This document shows positions 22,787-32,562 of a stretch of DNA of 32,562 bases, piece after piece. Each line of letters opens with the position of its first letter. The first letter of the stretch is position 1. The notes under the pieces are model-generated. The model was not told where the DNA came from and did no database searches. It was given only the letters and a program-made list of their open reading frames with translations. The position numbers and the translations under genes are program-made. Origin of the DNA: Chromera velia (taxonomy: Eukaryota > Sar > Chromeraceae); assembly GCA_018398765.1 (NCBI GenBank), contig JAHBMJ010000240.1, positions 17,501 through 50,062 on the forward strand, written 5' to 3'.

Positions 22787-25708
22787 AGAGAAGAGAGAGA
22801 GAGAGAAGAGAGAGAGAGAGGGAGAGAGAGAGAGAGAGAGAGAGCGGGAACTTGAGGGAGAGATGGACAAACAATTATGATGGCTGACTTTCGAGGATGA
22901 AGTCTTCATGGAAGTGACGAAATCTGGAGAGCAGGGAGACACGGGCTAATTGTGAGGTCTGAAGGATGCGCCAGAAGCTTCGCATGCGACACCAAACACT
23001 TTGCAGCGAAAAAAAGGGGGCAAAGACCCACAAAACAAGGGGGGGAAACTCATCGATGAAGGACGTGTCTTAGTTGCAACTCCAGGAGACCTGAAAAACC
23101 TAGATTAGAGAGACAAACAGAAAATGCAAAACAACAAAAAGAACCAAAGAAAGACAGAAAGAAAGAAAGAAAGAAAGAAAGCACCAAACAAACAAACAAA
23201 GAAAGAAAGAAAGAAAGAAAGAAAGAGAAGGGAAGAGGTATAGGCTTGAAGGGAAACGGAAATGCCGACAAAGAAAAAAGCAAGTTTAGAAAGAAGCATT
23301 TGCCTGCGCGATTCCATTCAATGAAACAGCGATCTTGTCGCCTGTGCAGAATGCATGTTAGACCCCTCCCCTCCCTTTGACTGACCTGGCAAATGCGTTG
23401 CTTGCTTGCATTACGTCTGCCGCTGTCACCCGTCTCTCCTTCATGCGCGCCGTCATCTCTTCAGCCAACCTGTTGAGCACTCGTGGAGGGACCCGAGCAT
23501 CCAGCTGCAGAAAGAAAAAGCAATACGGTAAAGCACAAGAAATTTTAACAAAAGCCTTTCAGTCAGCCACCTTTCCTGACGCTATTTTGCATCCAAGCGA
23601 TATGGAGATTGTGGACTGAGAAACAAAAAGAAATGTGGTTTGTTTCTCAAATTGAAAAGAGAGTCTCGAAAGGTACGCACATTCAGCGAACCTGCACAGA
23701 CCTCCTCTTCTCTTCTCACCTTTGCAAGTCCATTCAATGAGTTTGCGATGTTCTGAGAGAGAAAGTCCGACAAAGACCTGCGAGTGTCGAGACGGTCAAC
23801 GAAGAACCCCACACACGCTCTCCCCAAGGAGCGCCGCTCCGCCGATCCTTTGAAAATCTCCTGCATGGGGGTAGCGAAGCAAAACCAACAGGCAGAGCAC
23901 GCAAGAAACAGCAGAGTGAAAGATTCCACAAAGGAAAAAATGTCGAGCGGCAACTATTCATCTCTATGTCTGTTTGGTAGAACACAATCAGAGGAACATC
24001 GACACAAACGGCGTAAGGAGACCTTGCCGAGAGACATCGTCGAGAGAGATGAAAAAGAAACGTAACGACATGCTGCGAGGAGCCTAGAACTGATTTCTCC
24101 ACTCGTCTTCCCTCCACCTACCGGAAACTTCCCAAATGCGTTCAGGGCAATGCCAATGTCCTGAGGTTTAAGTCTCTTCCCCCTCCTGTGATCCCTCTCT
24201 GCAGCTGCGGGAATCACGCGAGCTGCCTCGAGGAACAGTCGGGGCGCGCTTGTGTCTTGTCGTGCAAACGCGTTGAGCAGAGTGACGATGGCAGGCACGT
24301 CAAACTCGTTCATTCTCCGTGTGCCCTCAATCTCGAGAGCCTCGAAGAGGAGACGGCTGCGGAACCCGAGTTTTGCGTACGCGTTCGCACAGAGGGCGAT
24401 GCCCTGGGGGGAGAACGCCCGGAGTTTGGAGGCCGTCAGCGAAGAGAGGAGACGGAAGAGGGCCTGCAGACCGCAAGAGAGACACAGACAGTTAGATACA
24501 CGTGGGGCGGAAGTAACGACTAGGCCCTCCAGAAGTCAAGAAAATGCTCAGACTTTGTAAACAATTTGCATTCTTGTGGCACCACCGGCAGAAAAGAAAG
24601 ACAGGAACGGGAGAAAAAAGCCAGGACGGAGGCAGAAAAGAAAGCAGGAAACGGACTGTAAGGCAGTCAAAACGAAGAAGAGTGGAAGGGAACACGAGCA
24701 AGAGAGATGCATGAATAAAAAAGGGCGGAGAAGGAAAGATTGGGGGAGGAAGAGAATGTTGGATAAAAAGGACAGGCAAGGTGAAACAGAAAGGCGAAAC
24801 CAGGAAGCCGGATAAGAACAAGTGCTCCATCCCAGCTGACCACATCCTTGATCCCCAATTTCGCGTATGCGTTACAAAGAGCCGCAAGAGAGACGTCGTT
24901 GAAAGAGGAGAAGATCGCCAGCACTCGGCCCGAAACGTTTTTCTGCAGCATCTCTCTGTCTGCGTCACTCAGTTCACCAGCCCCCGTCCCTGTCAGATTT
25001 CCCAACGATGTTGCCACACGAGTAAGCTCTTCCATGTTCATTGAAGAAGTCTCCGAAACGTTCCCAAGTCTTCCCATCACTTGCGATCGAACAAACTCGA
25101 CATCCGTCTCCTCCACCGCCCCGTCTCCATCGGTTGTTACTTTCTTTCTCGCAGCCGCAAGGGCATTCACTGAGTGAGCGAGGACCTTGCTGGACACCAG
25201 GGACAGATCCCCCACGAGGTGCTTTGCAAGCGCAGAAAAGAGGGGACGATGCTGTGTTTCTGTCTGTGCAAATGCACTCGCAGTCAGACTTACGCCCAGG
25301 GCAGTCATCTTGGAAAGAGCGTCCGAGGCCATAATAGCGTCTCCGCACTTGAACCAGAAGTCTCGCCCCCCCTCCTTTCCACTCCCCCATTCACGCCTTT
25401 CCCCTTCTACATGGGCATACCCGATCTCAGCCAGGTCCTTTAAGGCGAAACCGATCGCGTCCGCACTCTTGTCTTTCGCCACCATCGGAATCAGTGTGGG
25501 GACCTGGACGGCAAGGGGGGCAACTTGCCGTCTCGCCGTCTCCAGTGCTGCTCCGGACTTTGTCTTGAAGGGCCGGCAGATGGACTGAATCTGCAATGAC
25601 ATGCGCAACACAAGCAAGGAGATAAAGTGAAGGTTGGGTGTTCATGATCCCTTCCTTTCCAAAAATGCATACAGGGAGGGTCCACACCTTTTCGAGGGGA
25701 TACGCCAT
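19401..25708 (-). CDS. FASTK/HPR-like helical-repeat protein, probably organellar RNA-binding (about 1263 aa)
   Basis: Inferred exons in coding order: 25708-25688, 25590-24841, 24463-24122, 23860-23720, 23504-23386, 22923-22889, 22543-22399, 22329-22268, 21973-21524, 21349-21118 and 20895-19401 (stop). They sum to 3792 nt and the phases match. The protein is built of short helical pairs with a recurring 'ALCNAYAKLG' pattern: LAALCNAYAKLGIKDV, IALCANAYAKLGFRSRLL, IVTLLNAFARQDTS, IGIALNAFGKFP, IANSLNGLAK and VMQASNAFAR. This is typical of the heptatricopeptide/FASTK-like proteins expanded in apicomplexans and relatives, many of which act on mitochondrial or plastid RNA. No RAP domain is evident at the C-terminus, which is low-complexity and Ser/Lys-rich. 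The seven-residue first exon (MAYPLEK) and the junctions at 22268 and 21524 are the weakest parts. No targeting peptide can be shown. Confidence 0.65.
21362..21526 (-). repeat. Intronic (TG)n/(TCTG)n microsatellite
   Basis: CTGT then TG units on the coding strand, ending about a dozen bases before the acceptor at 21350 of the helical-repeat gene. Confidence 0.9.
22154..22200 (-). repeat. Intronic (TC)n/(TCTG)n tract
   Basis: GA and CAGA units on the plus strand; pyrimidine-rich on the coding strand, in the intron between the exons ending at 22268 and starting at 21973. Confidence 0.85.
22749..22844 (-). repeat. Intronic (TC)n tract
   Basis: About 95 bases of GA units on the plus strand, TC on the coding strand, in the intron 22888-22544. 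Confidence 0.95.
23150..23226 (-). repeat. Intronic (TTTC)n tract
   Basis: GAAA units on the plus strand, TTTC on the coding strand, in the intron 23385-22924. Confidence 0.9.
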
Positions 25709-25975
25709 ATTTCCTTTTCTGCGTCTCCATGCCAGGCGCCGGAACGTTTCTCAAGAAAACTGAATTCTCAGACTGCTTTCCATCATTTCACTCAGCAAAC
25801 TTCCAGAAATCGCTTCATCGTCCATCTTGACTCTTGCATCTGTGCTCGGCAGTGCAGGTCGTCAGTATAGTGCAAGCCTCAACTTCAAGAAGTCGCAGGC
25901 TTGGAGGGCGCGTCTCTCAGTGACTCTCGGCGTCGCGGACCCGCCCAAAACCGGGGCCACAATGGCGCCGCGCAA
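25709..25975. promoter_or_regulatory. 5' flank of the helical-repeat gene
   Basis: Mixed-composition DNA upstream of the inferred ATG at 25708; promoter and 5' UTR are expected here. A minus-strand frame opening MDDEAISGSLLSEMM at 25829 could be an alternative first exon, but no good in-phase donor follows it. Confidence 0.35.
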
Positions 25976-26640
25976 GGATCCAAAAAACTTTGCCAAAAAT
26001 TAACAAGTGATGAAGGGTTAAAAAGGGGGGGATATTTTCAAAAATTGACCTAAATTGACCGAGAAATTGATACAAATTTATTACAAATTGTATAAGTTGC
26101 ACCTAACAAGCAGACCTAACTTAATCTAGTAGTGCAGACTACAGTAAACAGATGGTAGTAGATGGTTTTCGTAGGTAATAAAAAGTTAGAGACCCTTTAT
26201 GAATAAAAGGCCTAATCTTTAGGTTACGATTTGTTTGACATTCTACCCTAGTAACATTTAATTCATTATAAGAATTAGTTATAAGACTATCACTCTGACT
26301 ATAGAACTTTCAGTACTATGCAACGATCTTTCATTTTTTCTGATTTGTCTTAAGATCAACGAGCCAGAATTTAAGTGGAAAATATAAGAAAAAAAAGCAA
26401 AAAAAGAACACACAACACTACGAATGAGATTAAAAGTAGTTCTATAAAAGTTGAAACCTAAATATAAAAATTGTAATTATACCACTAAGCTAGCGTTTTT
26501 ACCTAGCTATTACCATACATTCATTTATGACGATCTTTGACGTGCTTCTTAATGTGCTATCACAACCTGTACCATTCAAGATCCCCCCGGCTTTTCTTTT
26601 TTAAAAAATTAATTGATATCAATTGGTGCAAGCGTTGTCC
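25976..26640. other. AT-rich non-coding block
   Basis: About 660 bases of AT-rich DNA with stops in all frames, bounded on its left by a GC-rich patch (GTCGCGGACCCGCCC at 25931-25945). No gene or RNA is recognised. Confidence 0.65.
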
Positions 26641-26761
26641 TGGTTCGACAGCGCTAACATCGATCTACCCCTTTCCCCTCAATACTGCTGTGCCCCATGC
26701 ATGCAGGGTTGAAAGACTGGTCGTCACTACGCTCCTTACAGGCAACATGCAGGCTTCACAC

Positions 26762-29700
26762 TTATGAAGACACAGCTGCGCAAGGAAGATGGGCAGACGG
26801 AGAGGTCGAAGAGGTAGCCTTGGAGAGAGCCGAGAGGCCCTGCGCTGCCTGCCCACTTCCGCTCGCCAACGCACACATTGCCCCAAACGCTGAGGCACCT
26901 TTCTGGACTGCCTTGGAGGGGTCAAGAAACTTTGCGAGGCCGTCAGCATCTCTCTGAACGGGGAAAGGGAGGAAGACAATCTCCCCCCTCTCCAACGCAC
27001 CAGGCGCACACTTCTCAACCTCTGCCGCCACCTTCTCCCTCTCGGCCCACAGCGGGTGAGAAAGGACCGGATCTGTCTTGTCTCCATGCCCCAAGGCAAT
27101 CACCCACACCCCGTCCGTACACACGGCAGCGTTCATAGCAGGGTCCCCTTCTGAGAGGGGCTCCAGCATAAAGGAAAAGAGACCCTCACAGGGCAGCAAT
27201 TCAGGGGGGCATGCAAACTCCCCCCCCCCTGCCTGGCTCTCAACCCTCACGACCTCCTCACGAGACGAGGCATCTCCGTCCTTCGGAAAGAAGAACGCGA
27301 GGCCCGAAGTGTCCCCACCTTCTTTCTTCTCATCAGACTGCTGCACTCTCAAACTGACCGGGTGATACGGTGTCACCCTGAGTCCCCGCTCTCCTATCTT
27401 ACACAATTTCGCCACCCCCCCCTGCACGAGAGTATGCACAACCAGGGCCACACGGCCGGAGGCCCCGGAAGGCAGACGCACTGCATCTCCCTTGCGAACC
27501 ATGTCAGCTCGCTTCTCTGTGCCATCCCCCATCAACACACGGGACGCTCCGTGGACACAGGGATTGTCCACGCTGTTCAACTGGGACATGTTCGTCACCA
27601 CAATGCCTCCCGAGGGCCCCCTCCCCCCCGACCTAGTCATTGCGGGTGTGGGCATTTCAACGAGGTCGAATAGATCTGAGGCATTTGCATACAGTTCTCT
27701 GAAAACACCCCCCCCATATCTCTGCACACCAGGATCTTTGAAGTTGTTTCGCTCCTGCCGTCTGTGGGCAGAAGCAAGAGAGGAGAGGTAATGTCGGCCC
27801 CACCGACCGAAGTGCTCTTCCTGAACTGCCATCTTCACCTCTCCCTTCAAGTCTTGCAGCAGAGCACTGATAGGACCACCCCCCCCCTCCACCCCTCCCC
27901 TAGAGGTCAGAAGAGTCTCGATGGCCTCCCTCTTCTCTTCACGGAGGGAAGCGGCAGACCGCGGCGTGCGGACAGCCCCGATAGACTGTCTCAGAGTGTG
28001 GGGGTCTCTGACGGGAGGGGCAAACTCTTCTGGCATCACCTCACCCACCAGCTCCCGCACAAGCTCTGCAAACCAAGATCGCATCTCTGTCTCTTCATCC
28101 GTCTCCGTACGAATGCCCTCCATCCCTACCGGAACAGGAGGGGACCCTCCTTCTCCACTCTCAGCCAGACTGCCTATCACCATCTCCTCACCCACAACCT
28201 CCGCACCACTTTCCGCCCCTACAGGCACATACCTCACTCGTGCCCTCAGCTGCCCACTTGCGGCCGCTCCTGCAGTCACAGACAATTCACAGAACACCCG
28301 ACGCTCCTCCCCATACCCCACAGCCTCGACAGGGATGCGAATCCAACCATCCCCTCCCTCCACCGCACCTCCACTCACCGCAAGGGGCCGGAAGTCTGTT
28401 GCCGAAAGACTACCTCCCCCTGCTGCACGAACCTCAACAAACACGTCCATAGCTGCAGTTCGGAGCATATTTGCCACGGCACTGCAGAAAACAGTGCCAA
28501 TGAACCCCCCATCGGGGATGTACGTGTACCCCCCCTGGCCCCTCTTCGCAATCGCGTCCAAAAGAATCGTGTCGATCTCATTGAACCCGAAGGCCAGGCT
28601 CGACACACTCACACCATGCAGCCCCAGGCGTTTGATATGGGCCTCCATTGCCGCCTGCTCAGGACGGCTAGGCCTCTGGTTAGGCTGTCCGTCTGTGAGA
28701 AGGAGAACAAATTTCGGCCTCTGGGGATCCTCGGTGACCAAATTGTCAAGGGCGGTGCGCAGACCCGCCCAGATGTTCGTTGCCCCTTCCGTCCGGATTC
28801 TCTCAATCACTTCGTCTGCTGCTGCCTGTCCTTCTGCATCCATCCTTGTCAGGGGAAAGTTCAGGGTGGCCTTGTTGTCAAATGTAACGATACCAAAACG
28901 ATCTGCACTGCCGAGAGTGTGGGCAACGGTCTTGGCGGCATGTCGGACCAAATCCAAACGGGTCAGGGAGAGCTCCTGCCCGCCCATGCTGCTGAGAGAA
29001 CCCATAGAGCCCGAAATGTCAAGCACGGTGATTGCGGAAACGGGGGCGCGTGCCCACCCGGTTGGTCCGACTTTCTCTGGGGAGACAGAGAAGAACAGAC
29101 TGCCTGTCACGGCTTGACGGTGGGCCCTGAATTTGAGGCTGCACCTTGGAGGAGGGGGGGCGGGGGGGGAGGAGGCGCCTGCGTCCGGGTTGGGCACAGG
29201 CACTCCGTTCTGGGAACACCTGCAGATAGTTCAAATCGCAGTGAGGCAAATACACAAACAAATGCATGACCAGGGAGAAAATAGCTGCAGGAGGAGAGAG
29301 CGGGCACGGGAGAGTCTGGAGGTGAACGCAGTCAACTGAGCAGTCATTCTCCGGTTAGGGTTGACAAGAATGAGGGGGCAGGATGTCTTGGCACACATCT
29401 GAGAGGAATCCTAGTCGATCAGAGAGACGGAGTATCCGTTCGGCTGTTTTCCTTTTTGCTGTTCACTTTTCTGTCCGATCTTTTTATTTGATTCATGACT
29501 CGTGGCAGCCGCGTGCGGCTTTGTTGCACCCGTTCCTTCTTCTTGTTGGAATCCAGTGTCGCTTTTTCCCCACAACCTCTGAAACAAACAAAATTTGGTG
29601 GGGCAGAGGGACGCACAGGAAGGAGATGGAAGAAATTGTGTCATTCACGTGACTATTCCATGCGTCTGTAATCCCTCTACAGCAGCTTTGCTCCTGTTTG

Positions 29701-30393
29701 AGACTTCATGTAGGCGCTTTTTCCTTCCTAATGTCTAGTGGGTTCTCTCTCGACTGGCTTACTTACCATTCCTCGATGGCGTCTCTGATGGCCCTATTCA
29801 CCGTCAGGTTGCTGGAGTCCATTGGGGCACGCGTCATCGGGGAGGTCGAGTGATCTCGAAGCCACTCGAGGATCGCCTTCTTTTCATCTGCATACACGAG
29901 ACGAGGGAGGCAGCGGAAGGGGACAAAGGAATCGTGCACAAAAGGAAGTGCGTGGACGAATGCGGGGGCTGGAATAATTGTAGGGCGGAGAAAGACGCAA
30001 ACAGATAAGGGGAGTGCGACAGCTAGGGGAGCAAGAAAGAGAAGGAAAAGCCAAGACGAAGGTCACAGAGCGGTCAGAGACGACTGAGGAGACGTGAATA
30101 CATGAGACAGGAGAGGGCACGCTCGCACGGTTGTCGTATTGGTTGCGTCGAGACAGGCTGAAAAGGATCAGGTTCACTTGAAACAGCAGTTAGAAACAAA
30201 AAAATGCAATACATTTCAGAAATCCAGGCGCCAAACAGACTATGAACAACACAACCACCAAGAAACCAAAGCTTCGATCCTTTTTGACTTTAATTGACGA
30301 CTTACAAGTGTAGCCGTCTGGTGCCGAGACGGGAGAGGCCATCAGTGCGTGCGTGAGGGGGCACTGAAGATGTCTTGGAGGTTCTGCTGACAT
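26762..30393 (-). CDS. U-box / vWA / Vwaint / Hint-domain protein (888 aa)
   Basis: Inferred exons in coding order: 30393-30306, 29887-29767 and 29219-26762 (stop); 2667 nt with matching phases. Residues about 8-70 are a U-box: LQCPLTHALMASPV, then DGYTYEKKAILEWL, which is rebuilt exactly across the first intron. U-boxes bind E2 enzymes and act as ubiquitin ligases. Residues about 130-310 are a von Willebrand A domain with a complete MIDAS pattern (DISGS from D137, T217, TDG 245-247), a divalent-metal-dependent protein-binding site. A Vwaint-like linker follows. From Cys624 (NPCVHGASRVLMGDG) to about residue 800 there is a Hint-type domain with TPYHPV (His689) and ALGHG..VLSHPLW (His791). Hint domains self-process in inteins and hedgehog proteins. 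Here the nucleophile Cys and TxxHP are present; activity is unproven. The C-terminus is Ser/Ala-rich. Confidence 0.88.
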
Positions 30394-31339
30394 TTTTTTT
30401 TCGAATTTGAAAAATGTGTTTTCCTTCTGTTCGATGTTGATCCGAAAAGAATTTGTGTGGGTTATGCCAATTCGAGAGGAGAAAAATCGATTTGCGCACC
30501 GGCGCCAGCTAGGAAGCAGGAGGGGGCGAAGAACTGATTGTACGTGCATTCCGGACTCAGCACGGAAGATGGTCCACAGTAGAAGACAGTTTGGCTCTGT
30601 GCCTGTGTCAGCGGAAAGCAATTTGCCTGACCTAAATTAATGAAGTGTTGACTGACTGATCTGACTCATCTGAGATCCGATTATTCGGACACAAAGTAAA
30701 ATATATATTTAAAAAAAATATTCGGACGCATTAATTAAATTTTGGCGCGGCAATGGGCGGCGCCTGATCATATATGGTCCGCGGCCCCTCATGCAGAGAC
30801 GCGCCGCCGCACATAATGGCCCCGACAGTCAGAGTTGTGCGGCTTTTGCTCGACACACATGAATAGATCTGCCCTTTGAGACAGGGATGGCAAAATGGGA
30901 CCTAATAGGGTGGCAGACCAAAGGGCCCCAATCAACAAAAAGCTGCATCCTGGGAAAAATCGGACGTGCCCATGAAAAAAACAAAAAAAAAGGAAAATCC
31001 GGCACAGCCATCCCAGGAACACACACATGCGCCGAAAAGTGTATTCCGAAAGCTGTGGGCTCCACGTGGGCTCCCAAATCGCACCCATGCAGCACACCCA
31101 CAACAGCAGACAGTCAACCTCACCTCGAAAGAAGGAAAGGAATTTGTAGACTATACTCTGCTTCCGCAACAATTTCAAAACAATCAGTGGGAAATTCGCT
31201 GTTAGTTGATTGCTTTGGTTGGGGTTTATCGCTTTCCAAACGTTTCCTTCTGTTTGTAGAACCTCTTTTGCAACGCCAGCACCACTCCTGTGGTCCCATC
31301 TCTTCGCAACCTCTTTGAAACTTCTGTCGATCTTCGAGA
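30394..31339. promoter_or_regulatory. Divergent spacer between the U-box/vWA/Hint gene and H2A.Z
   Basis: Start codons at 30393 (minus) and 31340 (plus) point away from each other, so both promoters should lie in these 946 bases. The middle (about 30690-30750) is AT-rich, next to a GC-rich patch at 30745-30815 (GGCGCGGC; GGTCCGCGG). Frames through 30789-31318 on either strand show no recognisable domain. The stretch before 31340 should contain the H2A.Z 5' UTR. Confidence 0.5.
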
Positions 31340-32326
31340 ATGGTCAGTTTCGCAGTCGCCCGATGTTTTTCACTTGTTCTCTGACCCCTTCTTGCTTGTT
31401 TACTGACAGTCACACTGTTCCTTCCTGTTTTGTTGTTTTGTTTGCAGTCTTCTCTTCCCGTTGTCGGTGCCGGAAAGGGTGGTAAGGTCGGAGGCAAGGG
31501 TGGAAAGGTTGGAGGCAAAGTTGGAGGCAAGGTTGGAGGAAAGGGAGGCAAAGTCGGCTCCGGAAAGTCCAAGAAGCAGCCTCTCTCCCGATCTGCCCGT
31601 GCCAACCTTCAGGTGAGTCGTCCCTCTCTTTTCTTAGCGATGTTTGTTGACCTGCCGGGGGGGGGGGAGACTGAAAAAGAGTGTTGCTCCTGGATCTTTG
31701 GTCCTGGGTGAACGGAACGGCGCGTGGAATGGTGGAGTTTCTTGTCTCGTTATCATCTAGAGGCAGTGCTCCTTCTTTCCTCCGCTATTCGCCCAAGATC
31801 GGGAAGGGTGGCTGCCTCTGGGAAGTGATTTTTCACGGTTGACGTGGGGAGTGGGTTTGTTGCTGTAGTGCCTCTGGATTCATGTTGCCTCACCTGAAAC
31901 TTACCGAACTTTCCTCTAGAATTTCTCCTACCATTTTTCCGTTTCCTGAGGACCTTGGAGGGTGTTGATTGAGGGGGTTGTGGCACGATGGGCCCTCTGG
32001 CTTGCTGCAGGATTGCACTGGGCATCCTGTCCCTCCCAAGTTGTTCTGCTCGACTTCCACTCCACTGGTTTCTCTCTGACAGTAAAGATGACTGGCTGTC
32101 CTCACCCCTGCTTCCTCTTTGCTCCCTTGTCTGTCCATTGCAGTTCCCCGTCGGACGTATCCACCGTCTGTTGAAGGGCAGAGTCGCCGCCAACAGCAGG
32201 GTCGGAGCAACGGCCGCTGTGTACGCTGCTGCCATTCTGGAGTACCTGACTGCCGAGGTCCTCGAGTTGGCAGGAAACGCCTCCAAGGATCTCAAGGTGA
32301 AGAGAATCACTCCTAGACATCTGCAG
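31340..32326 (+). CDS. H2A.Z: Histone variant H2A.Z (3' end outside window)
   Basis: Inferred coding exons: 31340-31342 (ATG alone, donor GTCAGT), 31448-31612 and 32144-32326; the next exon lies beyond the window. The tail begins [17 protein letters not shown] and has Lys at 11, 14, 18, 21, 25, 29, 33 and 36 in a GGKV/GGK repeat, all likely acetylation targets. The histone fold shows H2A.Z rather than canonical H2[21 protein letters not shown] and [17 protein letters not shown], with the variant-specific GATAAVY and KDLKVKRI. It replaces H2A in nucleosomes, notably at promoters. The missing part should hold the acidic patch and docking domain. Both internal introns have TTGCAG acceptors and the last two donors are GTGAGT. 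The family call is near certain; the one-codon first exon is inferred. Confidence 0.93.
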
Positions 32327-32562
32327 GTGAGTAGCTTCGGAAGAATGGAAAGACCGAACTTTCAATGAAGAGAAGGAAGTGTATCCGTCCCCTTTGGGGG
32401 TCCGGTCACCTGACTGGCGTCTCCGTCTTGTTTTCACCTTCTGCGGGTGTTACCATGTGCTGTCGTGGTCCTCCTGTCTGTACACATGTACAACGTACAT
32501 TTTTGGTCTCCAAACATGCTCCCGTCTGCTTGCCGCATTCTCCCCCCCCCCCCTTTCCCCCC
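32327..32562 (+). other. Start of the third H2A.Z intron, window end
   Basis: It begins with the donor GTGAGTAGC after RHLQ and stays non-coding to the end of the window, which closes in a C-rich run from about 32543. The remaining H2A.Z exon(s) are not in the window. Confidence 0.75.

Noticed and set aside
26640-26665. GGTTCGACA resembling a tRNA T-loop
   Set aside because: No matching acceptor stem, D-arm or anticodon arm could be folded around it; no tRNA was found in the window.
27764-29269. A 501-codon plus-strand open frame, and a 398-codon one at 27921-29117
   Set aside because: Both lie antisense to the U-box/vWA/Hint exon, whose domains are clear. They are shadows of its GC-rich codons and show no domain of their own.
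29411-29644. Possible extra exon between the U-box and vWA exons
   Set aside because: Exons ending at 29767 and starting at 29219 join directly in phase 2. Including this frame leaves no in-phase donor and a stop at its end.

Overview
The window looks like nuclear DNA of a protist with intron-rich, widely spaced genes. Six protein-coding loci can be assembled. In five of them I placed introns by matching reading frame, splice sites and intron phase; every fully contained model adds up to an intact frame. The gene set is an H2A.Z histone with a lysine-rich tail, a U-box/vWA/Hint protein, a FASTK/HPR-like helical-repeat protein, an HNH homing-endonuclease-like protein, a coiled-coil protein and a dehydrogenase-cupin fusion. 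Together with long microsatellites, AT-rich islands and TGCATGCA motifs, this suggests an alveolate alga close to apicomplexans. A chromerid such as Chromera velia is my best guess. This is inference from gene content; no marker gene settles it.

Layout. 1-953 (+): 3' part of a gene with two HNH modules. 954-2360: TG/GTGA microsatellite, then an AT-rich block. 2361-10352 (-): a 12-exon coiled-coil protein gene (about 1394 aa) with four TQT-like motifs. 10353-11038: a divergent promoter region with TGCATGCA palindromes. 11039-15080 (+): a 6-exon gene (525 aa) fusing a 3-hydroxyisobutyrate/L-threonate dehydrogenase-type enzyme to a cupin. 15081-19400: no convincing intact gene; it holds a dispersed repeat module, a long TG array, a TAG-interrupted reading frame and an AT-rich block. 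19401-25708 (-): an 11-exon helical-repeat protein gene (about 1263 aa). 25709-26761: mostly AT-rich spacer. 26762-30393 (-): a 3-exon U-box/vWA/Hint gene (888 aa). 30394-31339: a divergent spacer. 31340-window end (+): histone variant H2A.Z, 3' end missing.

The genes do not form an obvious pathway, as expected for a eukaryotic chromosome. Of most interest are the two fusion proteins (ubiquitin-ligase-type U-box with a self-processing-type Hint domain; sugar-acid dehydrogenase with cupin), a phase-perfect 17-nt microexon, and a consistent strand polarity of simple repeats inside introns. All exon boundaries were placed by eye and need transcript support.
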